Of a stretch of 64,000 bases of DNA, positions 1 to 9,042 are shown piece by piece. This DNA is from JBOFLG01 sp051657745 (GTDB lineage Bacteria; Actinomycetota; Actinomycetes; Actinomycetales; Dermatophilaceae). The DNA is taken from assembly GCA_051657745.1 (NCBI GenBank), contig JBOFLG010000044.1, positions 1 to 64,000 on the forward strand, in the 5' to 3' direction. A model generated the notes under the pieces. It worked only from the letters and a program-made list of their open reading frames with translations. It did no database searches and was not told the DNA's origin. The position numbers and the translations under genes were made by a program. The first letter of the stretch is position 1. Each line of letters begins with the position of its first letter.

Positions 1-663
1 GGTCCGGAGACCTACGACAAGTGGGTGAAGCACGAGATCCCGTTCAACGACCCGGCAATCCTCGCGACGATCGCCGAGGCGGGCAAGATTCTCAAGAACC
101 CGAAATACGTCAACGGCGGGTACGGCGACGTGAAGACCATCGCCTCGACCTCGTTCCAGGATGCCGGCCTGCCGGTACTCGACGGCGGGTGCTGGATGCA
201 CCGGCAGGCCTCGTTCTACGCGGCCAACTTCCCGGAGGGCACCAAGATCGCCGAGGACGGCGACGTGTTCGCGTTCTACCTGCCAGCCAAGGACGAGACC
301 ACCAAGCCGGTACTCGGTGGCGGTGAGTTCGTCACTGCGTTCGCTGACCGGCCCGAGGTGAAGGCGTTCCAGACCTACCTCTCGACGGTCGACTGGGCGA
401 ACGAGCGGGCTCGCACCTGCAGTGAATTGGGTGGTTGCGTCACGGCGAACAAGAACGCCGACGCCGCGCTGCTCAAGGGCGCCATCGATAAACTCTCCGC
501 CGAGCAGTTGACCGACAAGAACGCCACCTTCCGCTTCGACGGTTCCGACCTGATGCCGGGCGCCGTCGGTGCCGGCACGTTCTGGAAGGGTATGACCGAC
601 TGGATCGTCGGTAAGGACGACAAGGCAACGCTCGACTTCATCGAGCAGTCCTGGCCGAAGTGA
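1..663 (+). CDS. aglE: Sugar ABC transporter, extracellular binding protein (C-terminal part)
   Basis: The reading frame is open from base 1, so the gene begins outside the window; 220 codons of the C-terminal lobe are visible. The first residues (GPETYDKW...EIPFNDP) look like family 1 solute-binding proteins of the alpha-glucoside (AglE) type. A CSELGG segment and a late GTFWKGMTDWI segment also fit that group. The protein would bind an oligosaccharide outside the membrane and deliver it to the two permeases that follow. The signal peptide and lipobox are not in view. Substrate and gene symbol are inferred from resemblance and from the permease pair plus LacI regulator downstream; another alpha- or beta-glucoside is possible. 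Confidence 0.85.
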   Translation, partial: GPETYDKWVKHEIPFNDPAILATIAEAGKILKNPKYVNGGYGDVKTIASTSFQDAGLPVLDGGCWMHRQASFYAANFPEGTKIAEDGDVFAFYLPAKDETTKPVLGGGEFVTAFADRPEVKAFQTYLSTVDWANERARTCSELGGCVTANKNADAALLKGAIDKLSAEQLTDKNATFRFDGSDLMPGAVGAGTFWKGMTDWIVGKDDKATLDFIEQSWPK

Positions 664-768
664 CCTACCCGGCCTGACGCCTCGTCAGGCCATCGAGCCG
701 AGGTGGTGCAACACCGTCGCACCACCTCGGCTCGACCCCTTCCCGTCACGACCCCGAAGGTGACGTCC

Positions 769-1788
769 ATGACAACCACAGTTCTCGGCGGAGCCGCGCC
801 CGCGGCCATCCCCGAACCGTTCCTGCGTGCCGACAGCACCGGGGGCAAGTTTCTTCTGATGCTCTTCGCGATCGCTGTCTTCGCGGTCGTGTTCGGTCTG
901 GTGCTCTTCGTCGCATCCCTCTTCACGGGGCGTCGTGGCGAGAAGACCCAAGGAGTGCTCTTCGTCGCTCCGGCCGTCGTGCTGCTCTCGGTCGGTCTGC
1001 TCTACCCGGCCATGCTGACAATCAACCAGTCGCTCCGGGGCCGGCGGGGCGATGGCGACTACACGCTGCAGAACTACACCGACATTTTCACCCAGCCCGA
1101 GTTGCTCACCGTGCTGCGCAATACCGCGCTCTGGGTGGTGCTTGTCCCGTTCCTCGCGACCGCGGTCGGGCTGCTGTACGCCATCCTCATCGATCGCGCT
1201 CGGATCGAGGCGTTCGCCAAGGCGCTGATCTTCCTGCCGATGGCGATCTCCATGGTCGGTGCCGGCATCATCTGGAAGTTCGTCTACCAGTTCAAGCAGA
1301 CCGAACGGCCGCAGATCGGGCTCCTGAATGGCATCTTCAAGGCGCTCGGTTTCGACACCCAGCAGTTCCTTATCGACGCCCCGGTCAACACCTTCATGCT
1401 GATCATCGTCATGGTGTGGATCCAGGCCGGGTTCGCGATGACGGTGCTCTCCGCCGCGATCAAGGCCATCCCCGACGACATCATCGAGGCAGCGAAACTC
1501 GACGGTGTCCGTGGCTTCGAGATGTTCCGGTTCATCACCCTGCCAAGCATTCGGGCAGCGCTCATCGTGGTCCTGACGACGATCGGTATCGGCACCCTGA
1601 AGGTCTTCGACATCGTCCGCACCATGACTGGCGGTCAGTTCGATACCTCGGTGATCGCCAACGAGTTCTACAGCCAGAGCTTCCGCTTCGACGGCGGCGG
1701 GCTCGGTGCCGCACTCGCGGTGCTGCTCTTCGTCCTCGTCATCCCGATCGTCGCCTACAACATCGTCCAGATGCGCAAGGAAGCGTGA
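769..1788 (+). CDS. aglF: Sugar ABC transporter permease, AglF/MalF type
   Basis: Inner-membrane permease of a carbohydrate importer, 339 residues. An extra N-terminal membrane segment (about 28-52) precedes the usual six-helix core, as in MalF/AglF proteins. The cytoplasmic EAA loop that docks the ATPase is at about 240-259 (EAAKLDGVRGFEMF). The ATG at 769 is preferred over the upstream GTG at 703 because a GAAGG ribosome site lies 8 bases before it. The gene follows the binding-protein gene by about 105 bases and is followed after 2 bases by the second permease. No ATPase gene is in the visible part of the cluster; many actinobacteria use a shared MsmK-type ATPase, which I infer here. Confidence 0.88.
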   Translation: MTTTVLGGAAPAAIPEPFLRADSTGGKFLLMLFAIAVFAVVFGLVLFVASLFTGRRGEKTQGVLFVAPAVVLLSVGLLYPAMLTINQSLRGRRGDGDYTLQNYTDIFTQPELLTVLRNTALWVVLVPFLATAVGLLYAILIDRARIEAFAKALIFLPMAISMVGAGIIWKFVYQFKQTERPQIGLLNGIFKALGFDTQQFLIDAPVNTFMLIIVMVWIQAGFAMTVLSAAIKAIPDDIIEAAKLDGVRGFEMFRFITLPSIRAALIVVLTTIGIGTLKVFDIVRTMTGGQFDTSVIANEFYSQSFRFDGGGLGAALAVLLFVLVIPIVAYNIVQMRKEA

Positions 1789-1790
1789 CC

Positions 1791-2744
1791 ATGAGCACCG
1801 CCCAGCCCACCGCCACCTCCGACAGCATCGCCGACGTCACCACCCCGGGTGGCACCGCCACCACCACCAAACGCCGCAAGTCCGCTGCCGGAGACGCGGC
1901 TCGTTCGGTCTCCTCGCCATGGGCCTCGGTCGTCGCCATCGTCATCGCCGTGCTGTGGACCACGCCGACGCTTGGCCTGCTGGTCACCTCGTTCCGCGGC
2001 CAGCGCGACATCAACACCAGCGGCTGGTGGACCGCGTTCAGTGACCCCGGTGGGTTCACCCTGGACAACTACCGCCAGGCACTCGAGCCAAGCAGCACCT
2101 CGAGTTTCTCCCAGTACCTGATCAACACGATCGTGATCACCATCCCGGCCGTGCTGCTTCCGCTGTTTCTCGCGTCGCTGGCGGCGTACGCGTTCGCGTG
2201 GATGCCCTTCCCCGGGCGAGATGCGCTGTTCGTGGCGGTGTTTGCCCTGCAGATCGTCCCGCTGCAGATCGCCCTGATCCCCCTTCTCGATATCTACACC
2301 AACAAGCTCGGCTTCGGCCAGTCCTACTGGAGTGTGTGGTTATCGCACACGATTTTCGCCCTGCCGTTGGCGACCTTCCTGATTCATAACTTCATGCGCG
2401 AACTCCCCGGTGAACTCATGGAGGCGGCCCGGGTCGACGGCGCCGGTCACGTGACGATCTTCTTCCGGATTCTGTTGCCGCTGCTGACCCCGGCGATCGC
2501 CGCCTTCGGCATCTTCCAGTTCCTCTGGGTGTGGAACGACCTCCTCGTGTCGCTGGTGTTCCTCAGCGGCCCGGACTTCGCGCCGGTGACCGTGCGGATC
2601 GCCGAATTGTCCGGCACCCGAGGCAGCGCGTGGTTCCTCTTGTCGGCCGGTGCGTTCATTTCGATGATCGTTCCGGTGGCGGTGTTCCTCGCGCTACAGC
2701 GGTTCTTCGTCCGTGGGTTGCTCGCCGGCGGGCTCAAGGGCTGA
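1791..2744 (+). CDS. aglG: Sugar ABC transporter permease, AglG/MalG type
   Basis: Second permease of the importer, 317 residues. A Thr/Ser-rich and basic N-terminus of about 45 residues leads into six predicted membrane helices. The EAA loop is at about 211-230 (EAARVDGAGHVTIFF), and the C-terminus (FFVRGLLAGGLKG) is typical of MalG-like subunits. The ATG at 1791 lies 2 bases after the stop of the first permease and has AAGGAAG upstream inside that gene, so the two are probably co-translated. It should pair with AglF to form the translocation channel. Confidence 0.9.
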   Translation: MSTAQPTATSDSIADVTTPGGTATTTKRRKSAAGDAARSVSSPWASVVAIVIAVLWTTPTLGLLVTSFRGQRDINTSGWWTAFSDPGGFTLDNYRQALEPSSTSSFSQYLINTIVITIPAVLLPLFLASLAAYAFAWMPFPGRDALFVAVFALQIVPLQIALIPLLDIYTNKLGFGQSYWSVWLSHTIFALPLATFLIHNFMRELPGELMEAARVDGAGHVTIFFRILLPLLTPAIAAFGIFQFLWVWNDLLVSLVFLSGPDFAPVTVRIAELSGTRGSAWFLLSAGAFISMIVPVAVFLALQRFFVRGLLAGGLKG

Positions 2745-2775
2745 CCCGGAACCCCTGACGAACAGAGGTGCGGCC

Positions 2776-3798
2776 ATCAGCACCATCACCGATGTGGCCC
2801 GAGTGGCCGGGGTGTCAGTCGCCACGGTCTCTCGGGCCCTGCGGGGTCTCGACCGGGTCTCTCCGGAGACCAGGAAACGCGTCCTCCGCGTTGCCCATGA
2901 GTTGCACTACGTGGCCTCTCCGAACGCCACGTCGCTGGCCTCGGGCCGTACGCGGGTGGTTGCGGTGGTCGCACCGTTCCTCACCCGGTGGTACTTCGCC
3001 ACCCTGCTGAGCGCGATCGAGAAGACCCTGCGCCAGCACGGGCACCACGTCATCCTGTTCGACCTCGAGGACGACAGTTACGAGCACCGGCTGCATCTCT
3101 CGCAGGGCATGCTGTGGAAACGCGTGGATGGCATCGTCTCGCTCAACGTGCCGATGACTACCGACGAGGTCGCGCTGGTCGACCGTCTCGAACTGCCGCT
3201 CGTGACCGTCGGCACGCCGTTGCCGGGCCGCGCGTGCGTGCGCATCGACGACGCGGCCGCCGTCCGTACCGCCGTCCGGCATCTGCTGGATCTTGGGCAC
3301 CGCCGCGTCGGGTACATCGGCCTGGTGCCGACCAACGCGGCACACGCCCACACCCCGTCGGTGCGGCTCGACGCGTTCCGAGCGGCTCTCGCCGAGGCCG
3401 GGCTTGCCGTCCCGGACCGTTGGGTTCTCGGCTCGGACTGGACCGCAGATGCGGCGGCGCGCGACAGCGCCGTCTTGCTTGCGGACCAGGACCGACCGAC
3501 GGCGATCGTGGCCGGCTCCGACGAGATGGCGATCGGGGTCCGGGAGAGCGCGCGTCAGCAGGGCATCGACGTGCCGGGCGGCCTATCCATCGTCGGCATC
3601 GACGACTACGTGCTGTCGAGCGTGCTCGGGATCACCACGGTCCGTCAGGATGTCGCAGGCCAGGGCCGTGCCGCCGCACAGATCCTGCTCCGCATGATGG
3701 TCGCCGACGAACCACCCACCGACATGGTGGTGCCGACCGAGTTGGTCGTGCGCGGGTCGACGGGACCATCACCGGGGCGGGCGAGCCCATCCGGTTGA
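2776..3798 (+). CDS. LacI-family transcriptional regulator with unusual start
   Basis: Repressor of the LacI/GalR family, about 340 residues: an N-terminal helix-turn-helix (TITDVARVAGVSVATVSRAL, about residues 3-22), hinge, then a periplasmic-binding-like effector domain. It lies directly behind the sugar permeases, so it most likely controls the import operon in response to the sugar. The family normally starts 1-3 residues before TITDVA, but no ATG, GTG or TTG is there. The codon at 2776 is ATC, preceded by a good AGAGGTG ribosome site 5 bases upstream. The nearest normal start in frame is GTG at 2713, inside aglG, which would add 21 atypical residues; a CTG at 2755 is another option. I place the start at ATC 2776 as the family-consistent choice. 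A base error there cannot be excluded. Confidence 0.8.
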   Translation: MSTITDVARVAGVSVATVSRALRGLDRVSPETRKRVLRVAHELHYVASPNATSLASGRTRVVAVVAPFLTRWYFATLLSAIEKTLRQHGHHVILFDLEDDSYEHRLHLSQGMLWKRVDGIVSLNVPMTTDEVALVDRLELPLVTVGTPLPGRACVRIDDAAAVRTAVRHLLDLGHRRVGYIGLVPTNAAHAHTPSVRLDAFRAALAEAGLAVPDRWVLGSDWTADAAARDSAVLLADQDRPTAIVAGSDEMAIGVRESARQQGIDVPGGLSIVGIDDYVLSSVLGITTVRQDVAGQGRAAAQILLRMMVADEPPTDMVVPTELVVRGSTGPSPGRASPSG

Positions 3799-3821
3799 CC
3801 GTTGACCGGACAGCAACTCAT

Positions 3822-5270
3822 TCAGTTGACGGTGCCCTCGGGCTCGGCGAGCTCCTCCGGATCCCGCAGGTAGGTCTTCTTCGCGTAGACAAAACGGTTG
3901 GTGATCCAGGTGACCGCCCAGAGGCCGACACCGATGACGAGCAGCCATCCGGCGATCTGGTACTGGATCGGATCGCGCCCGGTCCACGGCCCGACGAAGA
4001 ACCCGCACGCGGCAGCACCGACCACCGGCAACGCCGTGGGAGCCACAAAATGTCGGCGGTCGAGCCGGTCTCGGCGAAGTACGAGGACACACACATTGAC
4101 GATCGTGAACACGCCGAGCAGGAGCAGTGCGGTCGTCCCGCCGAGCGCGGAGATGACCTCGCCCTCGGCCCGCTGGGTCACCAGCGCGATCAGCCCGAAC
4201 GAGATCACGGTGGTGAACAGGATTGCCGCCCAGGGGGTCCGGCGCCGGGAACCGACCCGTCCGAGGAACGGCGGCAACACCTGTTGACGGGCCATTCCGT
4301 AAAGCAGTCGGCTTGCCATCAGCATGTTGATTAGCGCCGAGTTCGCCACGGCGAACATCGAGATGAAGGGCAGCAGATCGGCGATCGGGACACCGGGTGC
4401 CGCGGTCTCGACCACGGTGACCAGCGGCGTCTCGCTCTCTCCGAGCACCCCCACCGGCACGATCGCCACCGCGAACAGCGCCACCAGAATGTAGATCAGC
4501 CCGGTGATTCCGATGCCGGTGATCATCATTCGCGGGAAGTTGCGAACCGGGTCCACGGTCTCCTCAGCCATGTTGACCGAGTCCTCGAACCCGACCATCG
4601 CGAAGAACGCCAGCGAGGTAGCCGCGGTGACGGCGAGGAACGCGCTCTTGTCACTCGGGCTGTCGAACACCACGGTGCGCGAGAAGTCGGTCTGGCCGGC
4701 GCTGATGGCGTAGAACCCAACCAGGATGACGAGGAGCAGCCCGGATAGCTCGACCAGGGTGAGCACGATGTTCGCCCGCACGCTTTCGGACACGCCCCGG
4801 AGGTTGACCAGCGCGACGGCCGCCATGAAGCCGAGCGCCACCAGCATCACCGTGGTGGTGCTCGGCTCCTCAACCCCGAAACCGGTGAGCATGTTGGCGG
4901 CGAACGCCCGTGAAGCGGTGGAAGCCGAGGTGATTCCCGAGCACATCACGGTGAAGCAGACCATGAAGGTGAGAACGTGGATGCCGAACGCCCTATGGGT
5001 GTAGAGCGCGGCACCGGCGGCGCGGGGATACTTGGTGACGAGTTCGAGGTAGGAGAACGCCGTCACCATGGCTATCCCGAATGCGATGAGGAACGGCACC
5101 CAGGCCGCTCCCCCGACCTCAGCCGCCACGGAGCCAGTGAGCGCGTACACCCCGGTGCCGAGAATGTCACCGACGATGAAGAGCAAGAGCAGTTTCGGGC
5201 CCATTACACGCTTGAGTTCGGTGCGCTCCTCACCCTTCGTCGCATCGGATGCCGAGGTGTCGGTGCTCAT
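3822..5270 (-). CDS. APC-family amino acid permease
   Basis: Integral membrane transporter of the amino acid-polyamine-organocation superfamily, 482 residues with about twelve predicted helices. The first helix carries the family's unwound GxG signature (VGDILGTGVYALTG). The mid-protein segment FFAMVGFEDSVNMAEE is the conserved helix 6 region of APC proteins. The ATG at 5270 has a GAAGGGG site upstream. The gene is convergent with the LacI gene, 23 bases apart, and appears to be its own transcription unit. The substrate cannot be told from sequence alone; a neutral or cationic amino acid is likely. Confidence 0.85.
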   Translation of the reverse strand: MSTDTSASDATKGEERTELKRVMGPKLLLLFIVGDILGTGVYALTGSVAAEVGGAAWVPFLIAFGIAMVTAFSYLELVTKYPRAAGAALYTHRAFGIHVLTFMVCFTVMCSGITSASTASRAFAANMLTGFGVEEPSTTTVMLVALGFMAAVALVNLRGVSESVRANIVLTLVELSGLLLVILVGFYAISAGQTDFSRTVVFDSPSDKSAFLAVTAATSLAFFAMVGFEDSVNMAEETVDPVRNFPRMMITGIGITGLIYILVALFAVAIVPVGVLGESETPLVTVVETAAPGVPIADLLPFISMFAVANSALINMLMASRLLYGMARQQVLPPFLGRVGSRRRTPWAAILFTTVISFGLIALVTQRAEGEVISALGGTTALLLLGVFTIVNVCVLVLRRDRLDRRHFVAPTALPVVGAAACGFFVGPWTGRDPIQYQIAGWLLVIGVGLWAVTWITNRFVYAKKTYLRDPEELAEPEGTVN

Positions 5271-5394
5271 CGCGTCCCCTTCTCGCTGGACGCCTCGTCA
5301 CGTCCACTGGCACCACTCTGGCGCAGAACGCCAGTGCGGGACAACACCAGGGTGCGCAGTCCGACCTGGTGGCGCTCCGGTGTGGGCACGGGGG

Positions 5395-7521
5395 TCAGGC
5401 GTCGATGCGTTCGCGGTCGAGGTCGTTGGCCGAGCCGACGATGAAGTCTTTGCGCGGGCCGACATCGCCACCCATCAGCAGCTCGAACACCGTGGTGGCC
5501 GAATCCAGATCGGACAGAGTGACTTTGCGCAGCGTGCGGTGCCCCGGGTCCATTGTCGTCTCGGCCAGCTGGTCGGCATCCATCTCGCCGAGCCCTTTGT
5601 ACCGCTGAATCGGCTTGACCTTCCGGCCCCGTTTGGACAGCGACGCCATGGTGCGCCGCATCTCGGCCTCGGAGTAGGTATAGACAACCTCGTTGGCCTT
5701 CGAGCCCGCGTTCACGACCTCGATGCGATGCAGCGGTGGAACCGCGGCATACACCCGGCCGGCCTCGACCAGTGGGCGCATGTACCGGAAGAACAGGGTG
5801 AGCAGCAGCGTCCGGATGTGGGCGCCATCGACGTCAGCATCGGTCATGACAATGACCTTGCCGTACCGCGCCGAGTCGAGGTCGAAGGTGCGGCCCGAGC
5901 CGGCCCCGATCACCTGGATGATCGCCGCGCACTCGGCGTTGCCGAGCATGTCGGTCACCGACGCCTTTTGCACGTTGAGGATCTTGCCGCGGATCGGCAG
6001 GAGCGCCTGATAGTCGCTGCTGCGGGCCAGTTTGGCGGTGCCGAGCGCGCTGTCGCCCTCGACGATGAACAACTCGGTGCGCTCGACGTCGGTGCTACGG
6101 CAGTCGGCGAGTTTCGCGGGCAGGGATGACGACTCCAGCGCGGTCTTGCGCCGTTGGGTTTCCTTGTGCAGACGTGCGCTGATCCGCGACTTCATCTCGG
6201 CGGTGACCTTCTCGAGCAGCAGTGCCGCCTGCTGCTTTTCCCCGCGCTTGGTCGAGACGAGCCGGGCGGTGAGTTCCTTCTCGACCACTCGGGCCGCAAT
6301 CGCGCGGACCGCGGCGGTGCCCAGCACCTCCTTGGTCTGGCCTTCAAACTGGGGCTCGGCGAGCCGCACGGTGATCACGGCGGTCAGGCCGGCGAGCACG
6401 TCATCCTTCTCGACCTTGTCGGAACCGATCTTCAACTTGCGCGCGTTCGCGGCGAGTTGGGTTCGGAGCACCTTGAGGAGGGCCTGCTCGACACCAGCCA
6501 GGTGGGTGCCACCCTTCGGGGTGGCGATGATGTTGACGAAACTGCGCACGGTGGCGTCATAGCCGCTTCCCCACCGGAGGGCGACGTCGACCACGCACTC
6601 ACGGTCGACAGCGGTTGGCGTCATGTGGCCGTTACCGTCGAGCACCGGCACCGTCTCGGTGAACATACCGCTGCCCTCCAGACGCCAGACGTCGGTCAGC
6701 GCGGAGTCCGGTGCGAGGAACTCCGCGAACTCGGCGATCCCACCGTCGTGGAGAAAGACCTCCTCGACAGGCTCCTCGCCCCGCTCGTCACGGATGACGA
6801 TCCGCAGCCCCGGGACCAGGAACGAGGTTTGCCGGGCGCGCGCCGCGAGCCCCTCGAGGTCAACTGCGGCGTCGCGCAGAAAGATCTGCGAATCGGCCCA
6901 GTAGCGCACCCGAGTCCCGGTGACGCCCCGCTTCGCCCGGCCGACCACGTCGAGTTCGCTGTTGTCGGTGAAGGGGGTGAACTGGTGCGCCGGGTTCTTC
7001 GCCTCTGCCGCGCCAGCGACATCAGCGAACCTCCCTGGTTCGCCGCGCCGGAAACTCATTGCGTAGGTGCGGCCGCCACGGTCGACCTCGACATCAAGAC
7101 GGGCCGAGAGCGCATTGACAACCGACGCACCGACGCCGTGCAGGCCGCCGGATGCCGTATAGGACCCGCTGCCGAACTTCCCGCCGGCATGCAGCCGGGT
7201 GTATACGAGCTCGACGCCGGTGAGGCCGGTGCGCGGCTCGATATCGACTGGGACACCTCGGCCGTTGTCGCGCACCTCGATCGAACCATCACGGTGCAGC
7301 ACCACCTCGACCGAGTCGCAGTGACCACCCAGCGCCTCGTCGACCGCGTTGTCGATGATCTCCCACAGGCAGTGCATCAGGCCACGAGAGTCGGTGGAGC
7401 CGATGTACATGCCGGGGCGCTTGCGAACCGCCTCGAGCCCTTCGAGCACCTGGAGGTGATGGGCGGTGTAGGCGGAAGCGGACTTACTGGTCGCGGTCTG
7501 CTTGGCAGCGGTCGTCGGCAC
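5395..7521 (-). CDS. parE: DNA topoisomerase IV subunit B (ParE)
   Basis: ATPase subunit of a type IIA topoisomerase, 708 residues. The GHKL ATP-binding domain holds RPGMYIGST, DNAVDEA and DNGRG motifs and the GLHGVGASVVNAL lid. The TOPRIM region starts with EGDSALGTAK near 488 and has the metal-binding TDADVDGAHIR near 560. EGDSALGTAKLAR, where GyrB has EGDSAGGSAK, fits the actinobacterial ParE branch, so this should act with a ParC (not in the window) in chromosome decatenation. A longer frame reaches 7686, but the conserved protein begins just after the GTG at 7521, and a TACCCT hexamer ends 6 bases before that GTG, typical of a leaderless message. The upstream frame is basic and unconserved in look. 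Confidence 0.93.
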   Translation of the reverse strand: MPTTAAKQTATSKSASAYTAHHLQVLEGLEAVRKRPGMYIGSTDSRGLMHCLWEIIDNAVDEALGGHCDSVEVVLHRDGSIEVRDNGRGVPVDIEPRTGLTGVELVYTRLHAGGKFGSGSYTASGGLHGVGASVVNALSARLDVEVDRGGRTYAMSFRRGEPGRFADVAGAAEAKNPAHQFTPFTDNSELDVVGRAKRGVTGTRVRYWADSQIFLRDAAVDLEGLAARARQTSFLVPGLRIVIRDERGEEPVEEVFLHDGGIAEFAEFLAPDSALTDVWRLEGSGMFTETVPVLDGNGHMTPTAVDRECVVDVALRWGSGYDATVRSFVNIIATPKGGTHLAGVEQALLKVLRTQLAANARKLKIGSDKVEKDDVLAGLTAVITVRLAEPQFEGQTKEVLGTAAVRAIAARVVEKELTARLVSTKRGEKQQAALLLEKVTAEMKSRISARLHKETQRRKTALESSSLPAKLADCRSTDVERTELFIVEGDSALGTAKLARSSDYQALLPIRGKILNVQKASVTDMLGNAECAAIIQVIGAGSGRTFDLDSARYGKVIVMTDADVDGAHIRTLLLTLFFRYMRPLVEAGRVYAAVPPLHRIEVVNAGSKANEVVYTYSEAEMRRTMASLSKRGRKVKPIQRYKGLGEMDADQLAETTMDPGHRTLRKVTLSDLDSATTVFELLMGGDVGPRKDFIVGSANDLDRERIDA

Positions 7522-7527
7522 GTCAGG

Positions 7528-7533
7528 AGGGTA
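7528..7533 (-). promoter_or_regulatory. -10 element for leaderless parE
   Basis: TACCCT on the minus strand, 6 bases before the parE GTG. It fits the actinobacterial TANNNT -10 consensus, and transcription would start at or next to the start codon. No clear -35 is seen. Confidence 0.6.
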
Positions 7534-7771
7534 GCCGCCAGCCCTGACCGCAATCGACAGGCGCACCGCGCCGTGCGGATGACGACGCCGTGCCCGAACA
7601 GGTCGCGAAACTCGCCCGGCCGGGCGGAGATTCGGATACGACCGACGCCACGTCAGGGGCCCTGCGTTACGGGAACGACTCGACATGCTTGACTGTTGGA
7701 CAGGTGCCGCCCGTCAGTCACGGGCGGCGCTGACGATTCAACGCCCGACGCAGCGAGCCGAGGAGGCCGAC

Positions 7772-7987
7772 GTGAATGCCGCACTGGCACCTACCCTCAC
7801 CACCATGGACCGCTGTGACCGCTGCGGCGCGCAGGCATATGTGCGCGCCACGCTGCACGGTGGTGGCGAGTTGCTCTTCTGCGCCCACCACGGTCGCGAG
7901 CACATCCCCGCTCTGGTGGGGGTCGCCGACATCCACGACGAGAGCGAGAAGTTGCTCGAGCCGCCCACCGGCGGCGCCGCCGTCTGA
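7772..7987 (+). CDS. Small zinc-ribbon protein, DUF7455 type
   Basis: A 71-residue protein with a CDRCG pair near the N-terminus and CAHHG about 25 residues later, a short zinc-finger-like fold. Small proteins of this kind are common in actinobacteria near topoisomerase and sigma-factor genes; their function is unknown to me. The GTG at 7772 is chosen because a strong GAGGAGG site ends about 5 bases upstream; an ATG at 7805 is an internal alternative. It is divergent from parE, and the 250 bases between them show only a weak TTGACT near 7689 and no firm -10. The DUF456 gene follows after 6 bases, so the two are likely co-transcribed. Confidence 0.8.
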   Translation: MNAALAPTLTTMDRCDRCGAQAYVRATLHGGGELLFCAHHGREHIPALVGVADIHDESEKLLEPPTGGAAV

Positions 7988-7993
7988 CCCGCG

Positions 7994-8488
7994 GTGAACG
8001 GTATCTCTGACGACCTGTGGTCGGTCATCCCCGCATTGCTTATCACGGTGGGGCTCATTGGGATCGTGGTGCCCCTCCTGCCTGGGATGCTGTTGATCCT
8101 CGCCGGGGTTCTCGTCTTCGCGGTGGCCGAGAGTTCGACCACCGGGTGGGTGGTATTCGGCATCAGCGTCGTCATCGCTGGCGCGGGGTGGGTGTTGCAG
8201 TACTTGATTCCTGGCCGGCGGATGCGTGAGCGCGGGATCAGCACCGGCACGCTCCTGCTGGCCGTGGCGCTCGCCGTCGTGGGGTTCTTCGTCATCCCGG
8301 TGATCGGTGCCCTCGTCGGATTCGTCGCTGGGATCTATGTCATCGAACTCAGCCGCGGTCGCGACACCCGTCACGCGTGGGAGCGGACCAGACATGCGGC
8401 GGTAGCGGTAGGCCAAAGCATCGGCATCGAGCTGGTCGCTGGGTTCATCATCGTGGGGCTGTATGTCGCCGGGGTCATTATCAGTTGA
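7994..8488 (+). CDS. DUF456 family membrane protein
   Basis: A 164-residue hydrophobic protein with about four to five membrane segments. These include a first pair with a GLIGIVVPLLPG glycine/proline motif, and a central pair around VVGFFVIPVIGALVGF. This pattern is that of DUF456 proteins, whose role is not established. The GTG at 7994 follows the zinc-ribbon gene by 6 bases with only a weak ribosome site, suggesting coupled translation. The gene ends before a strong hairpin shared with the convergent DUF3040 gene. Confidence 0.82.
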   Translation: MNGISDDLWSVIPALLITVGLIGIVVPLLPGMLLILAGVLVFAVAESSTTGWVVFGISVVIAGAGWVLQYLIPGRRMRERGISTGTLLLAVALAVVGFFVIPVIGALVGFVAGIYVIELSRGRDTRHAWERTRHAAVAVGQSIGIELVAGFIIVGLYVAGVIIS

Positions 8489-8531
8489 CGCGATCAGGGC
8501 GTCTGCGACACCCACCGCGTGTGCCCGCTGA

Positions 8532-8557
8532 TGACGGCACCGCCGGGTGCGCCGTCA
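8532..8557. terminator. Hairpin between convergent DUF456 and DUF3040 genes
   Basis: TGACGG pairs with CCGTCA around an inner CACC/GGTG stem and a GCCG loop. There is no T-run, as is usual in high-GC actinobacteria. Its place between two convergent genes supports a bidirectional terminator. Confidence 0.55.
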
Positions 8558-8596
8558 CGTCACGCTCACGGTGTCGGCCCATGCTGTGGCGAGATG

Positions 8597-8983
8597 TCAC
8601 CACTTGTTCTGGCGACGCTCCCAGCGCTCGTCCAGCTTGTCCATGAAGGACCGCTGGCCCTTACGGCGAGAGCCACCGGTACTGGCCGGCATACCGTCGG
8701 GGCGAACAGCAGCGAGACGGGAACGGCGCGGCGGGGTGACCGCGAAGACTACCGAGGCAACCATGACCGCGAACCCGGCGGCCCCCACCCACATCGTGCT
8801 GTTTACCCCACCCAGCACCAGACCGAAACCGGCGAGTACGCCAACGCCCCCGACGAGCCACCGTCGGCGTTGCAGGGAAGCCAACCTGCTGCCCTGCATC
8901 TGCGAGGCGAACTTCGGATCCTCAGCGGCGAGCGCCTGCTCCATCTGGTCGAGCATGCGCTGTTCGTGGTCGGAGAGGGGCAC
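8597..8983 (-). CDS. DUF3040 family membrane protein
   Basis: A 128-residue protein that opens with the DUF3040 signature (PLSDHEQRMLDQMEQAL). About residues 40-90 form two membrane helices, followed by a basic C-terminal tail. A GTG start at 8983 with GGGAGGA 4 bases upstream is well supported. DUF3040 genes are common beside dinB in actinobacteria; their function is unknown. The gene is last in the leftward dinB operon, 59 bases after the dinB stop, so it is probably induced together with the polymerase. Confidence 0.85.
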   Translation of the reverse strand: MPLSDHEQRMLDQMEQALAAEDPKFASQMQGSRLASLQRRRWLVGGVGVLAGFGLVLGGVNSTMWVGAAGFAVMVASVVFAVTPPRRSRLAAVRPDGMPASTGGSRRKGQRSFMDKLDERWERRQNKW

Positions 8984-9042
8984 GGATCCTCCCGTGGTTG
9001 GCGGCGTCCCGGCCGGACACCTTTCGCAAAGTCCCTGAGGTA

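Noticed and set aside
21..361. Overlapping frames opposite or beside the first binding-protein gene
   Set aside because: Arg/Pro-rich shadow frames typical of high-GC coding DNA; the aglE-like frame has clear family sequence.
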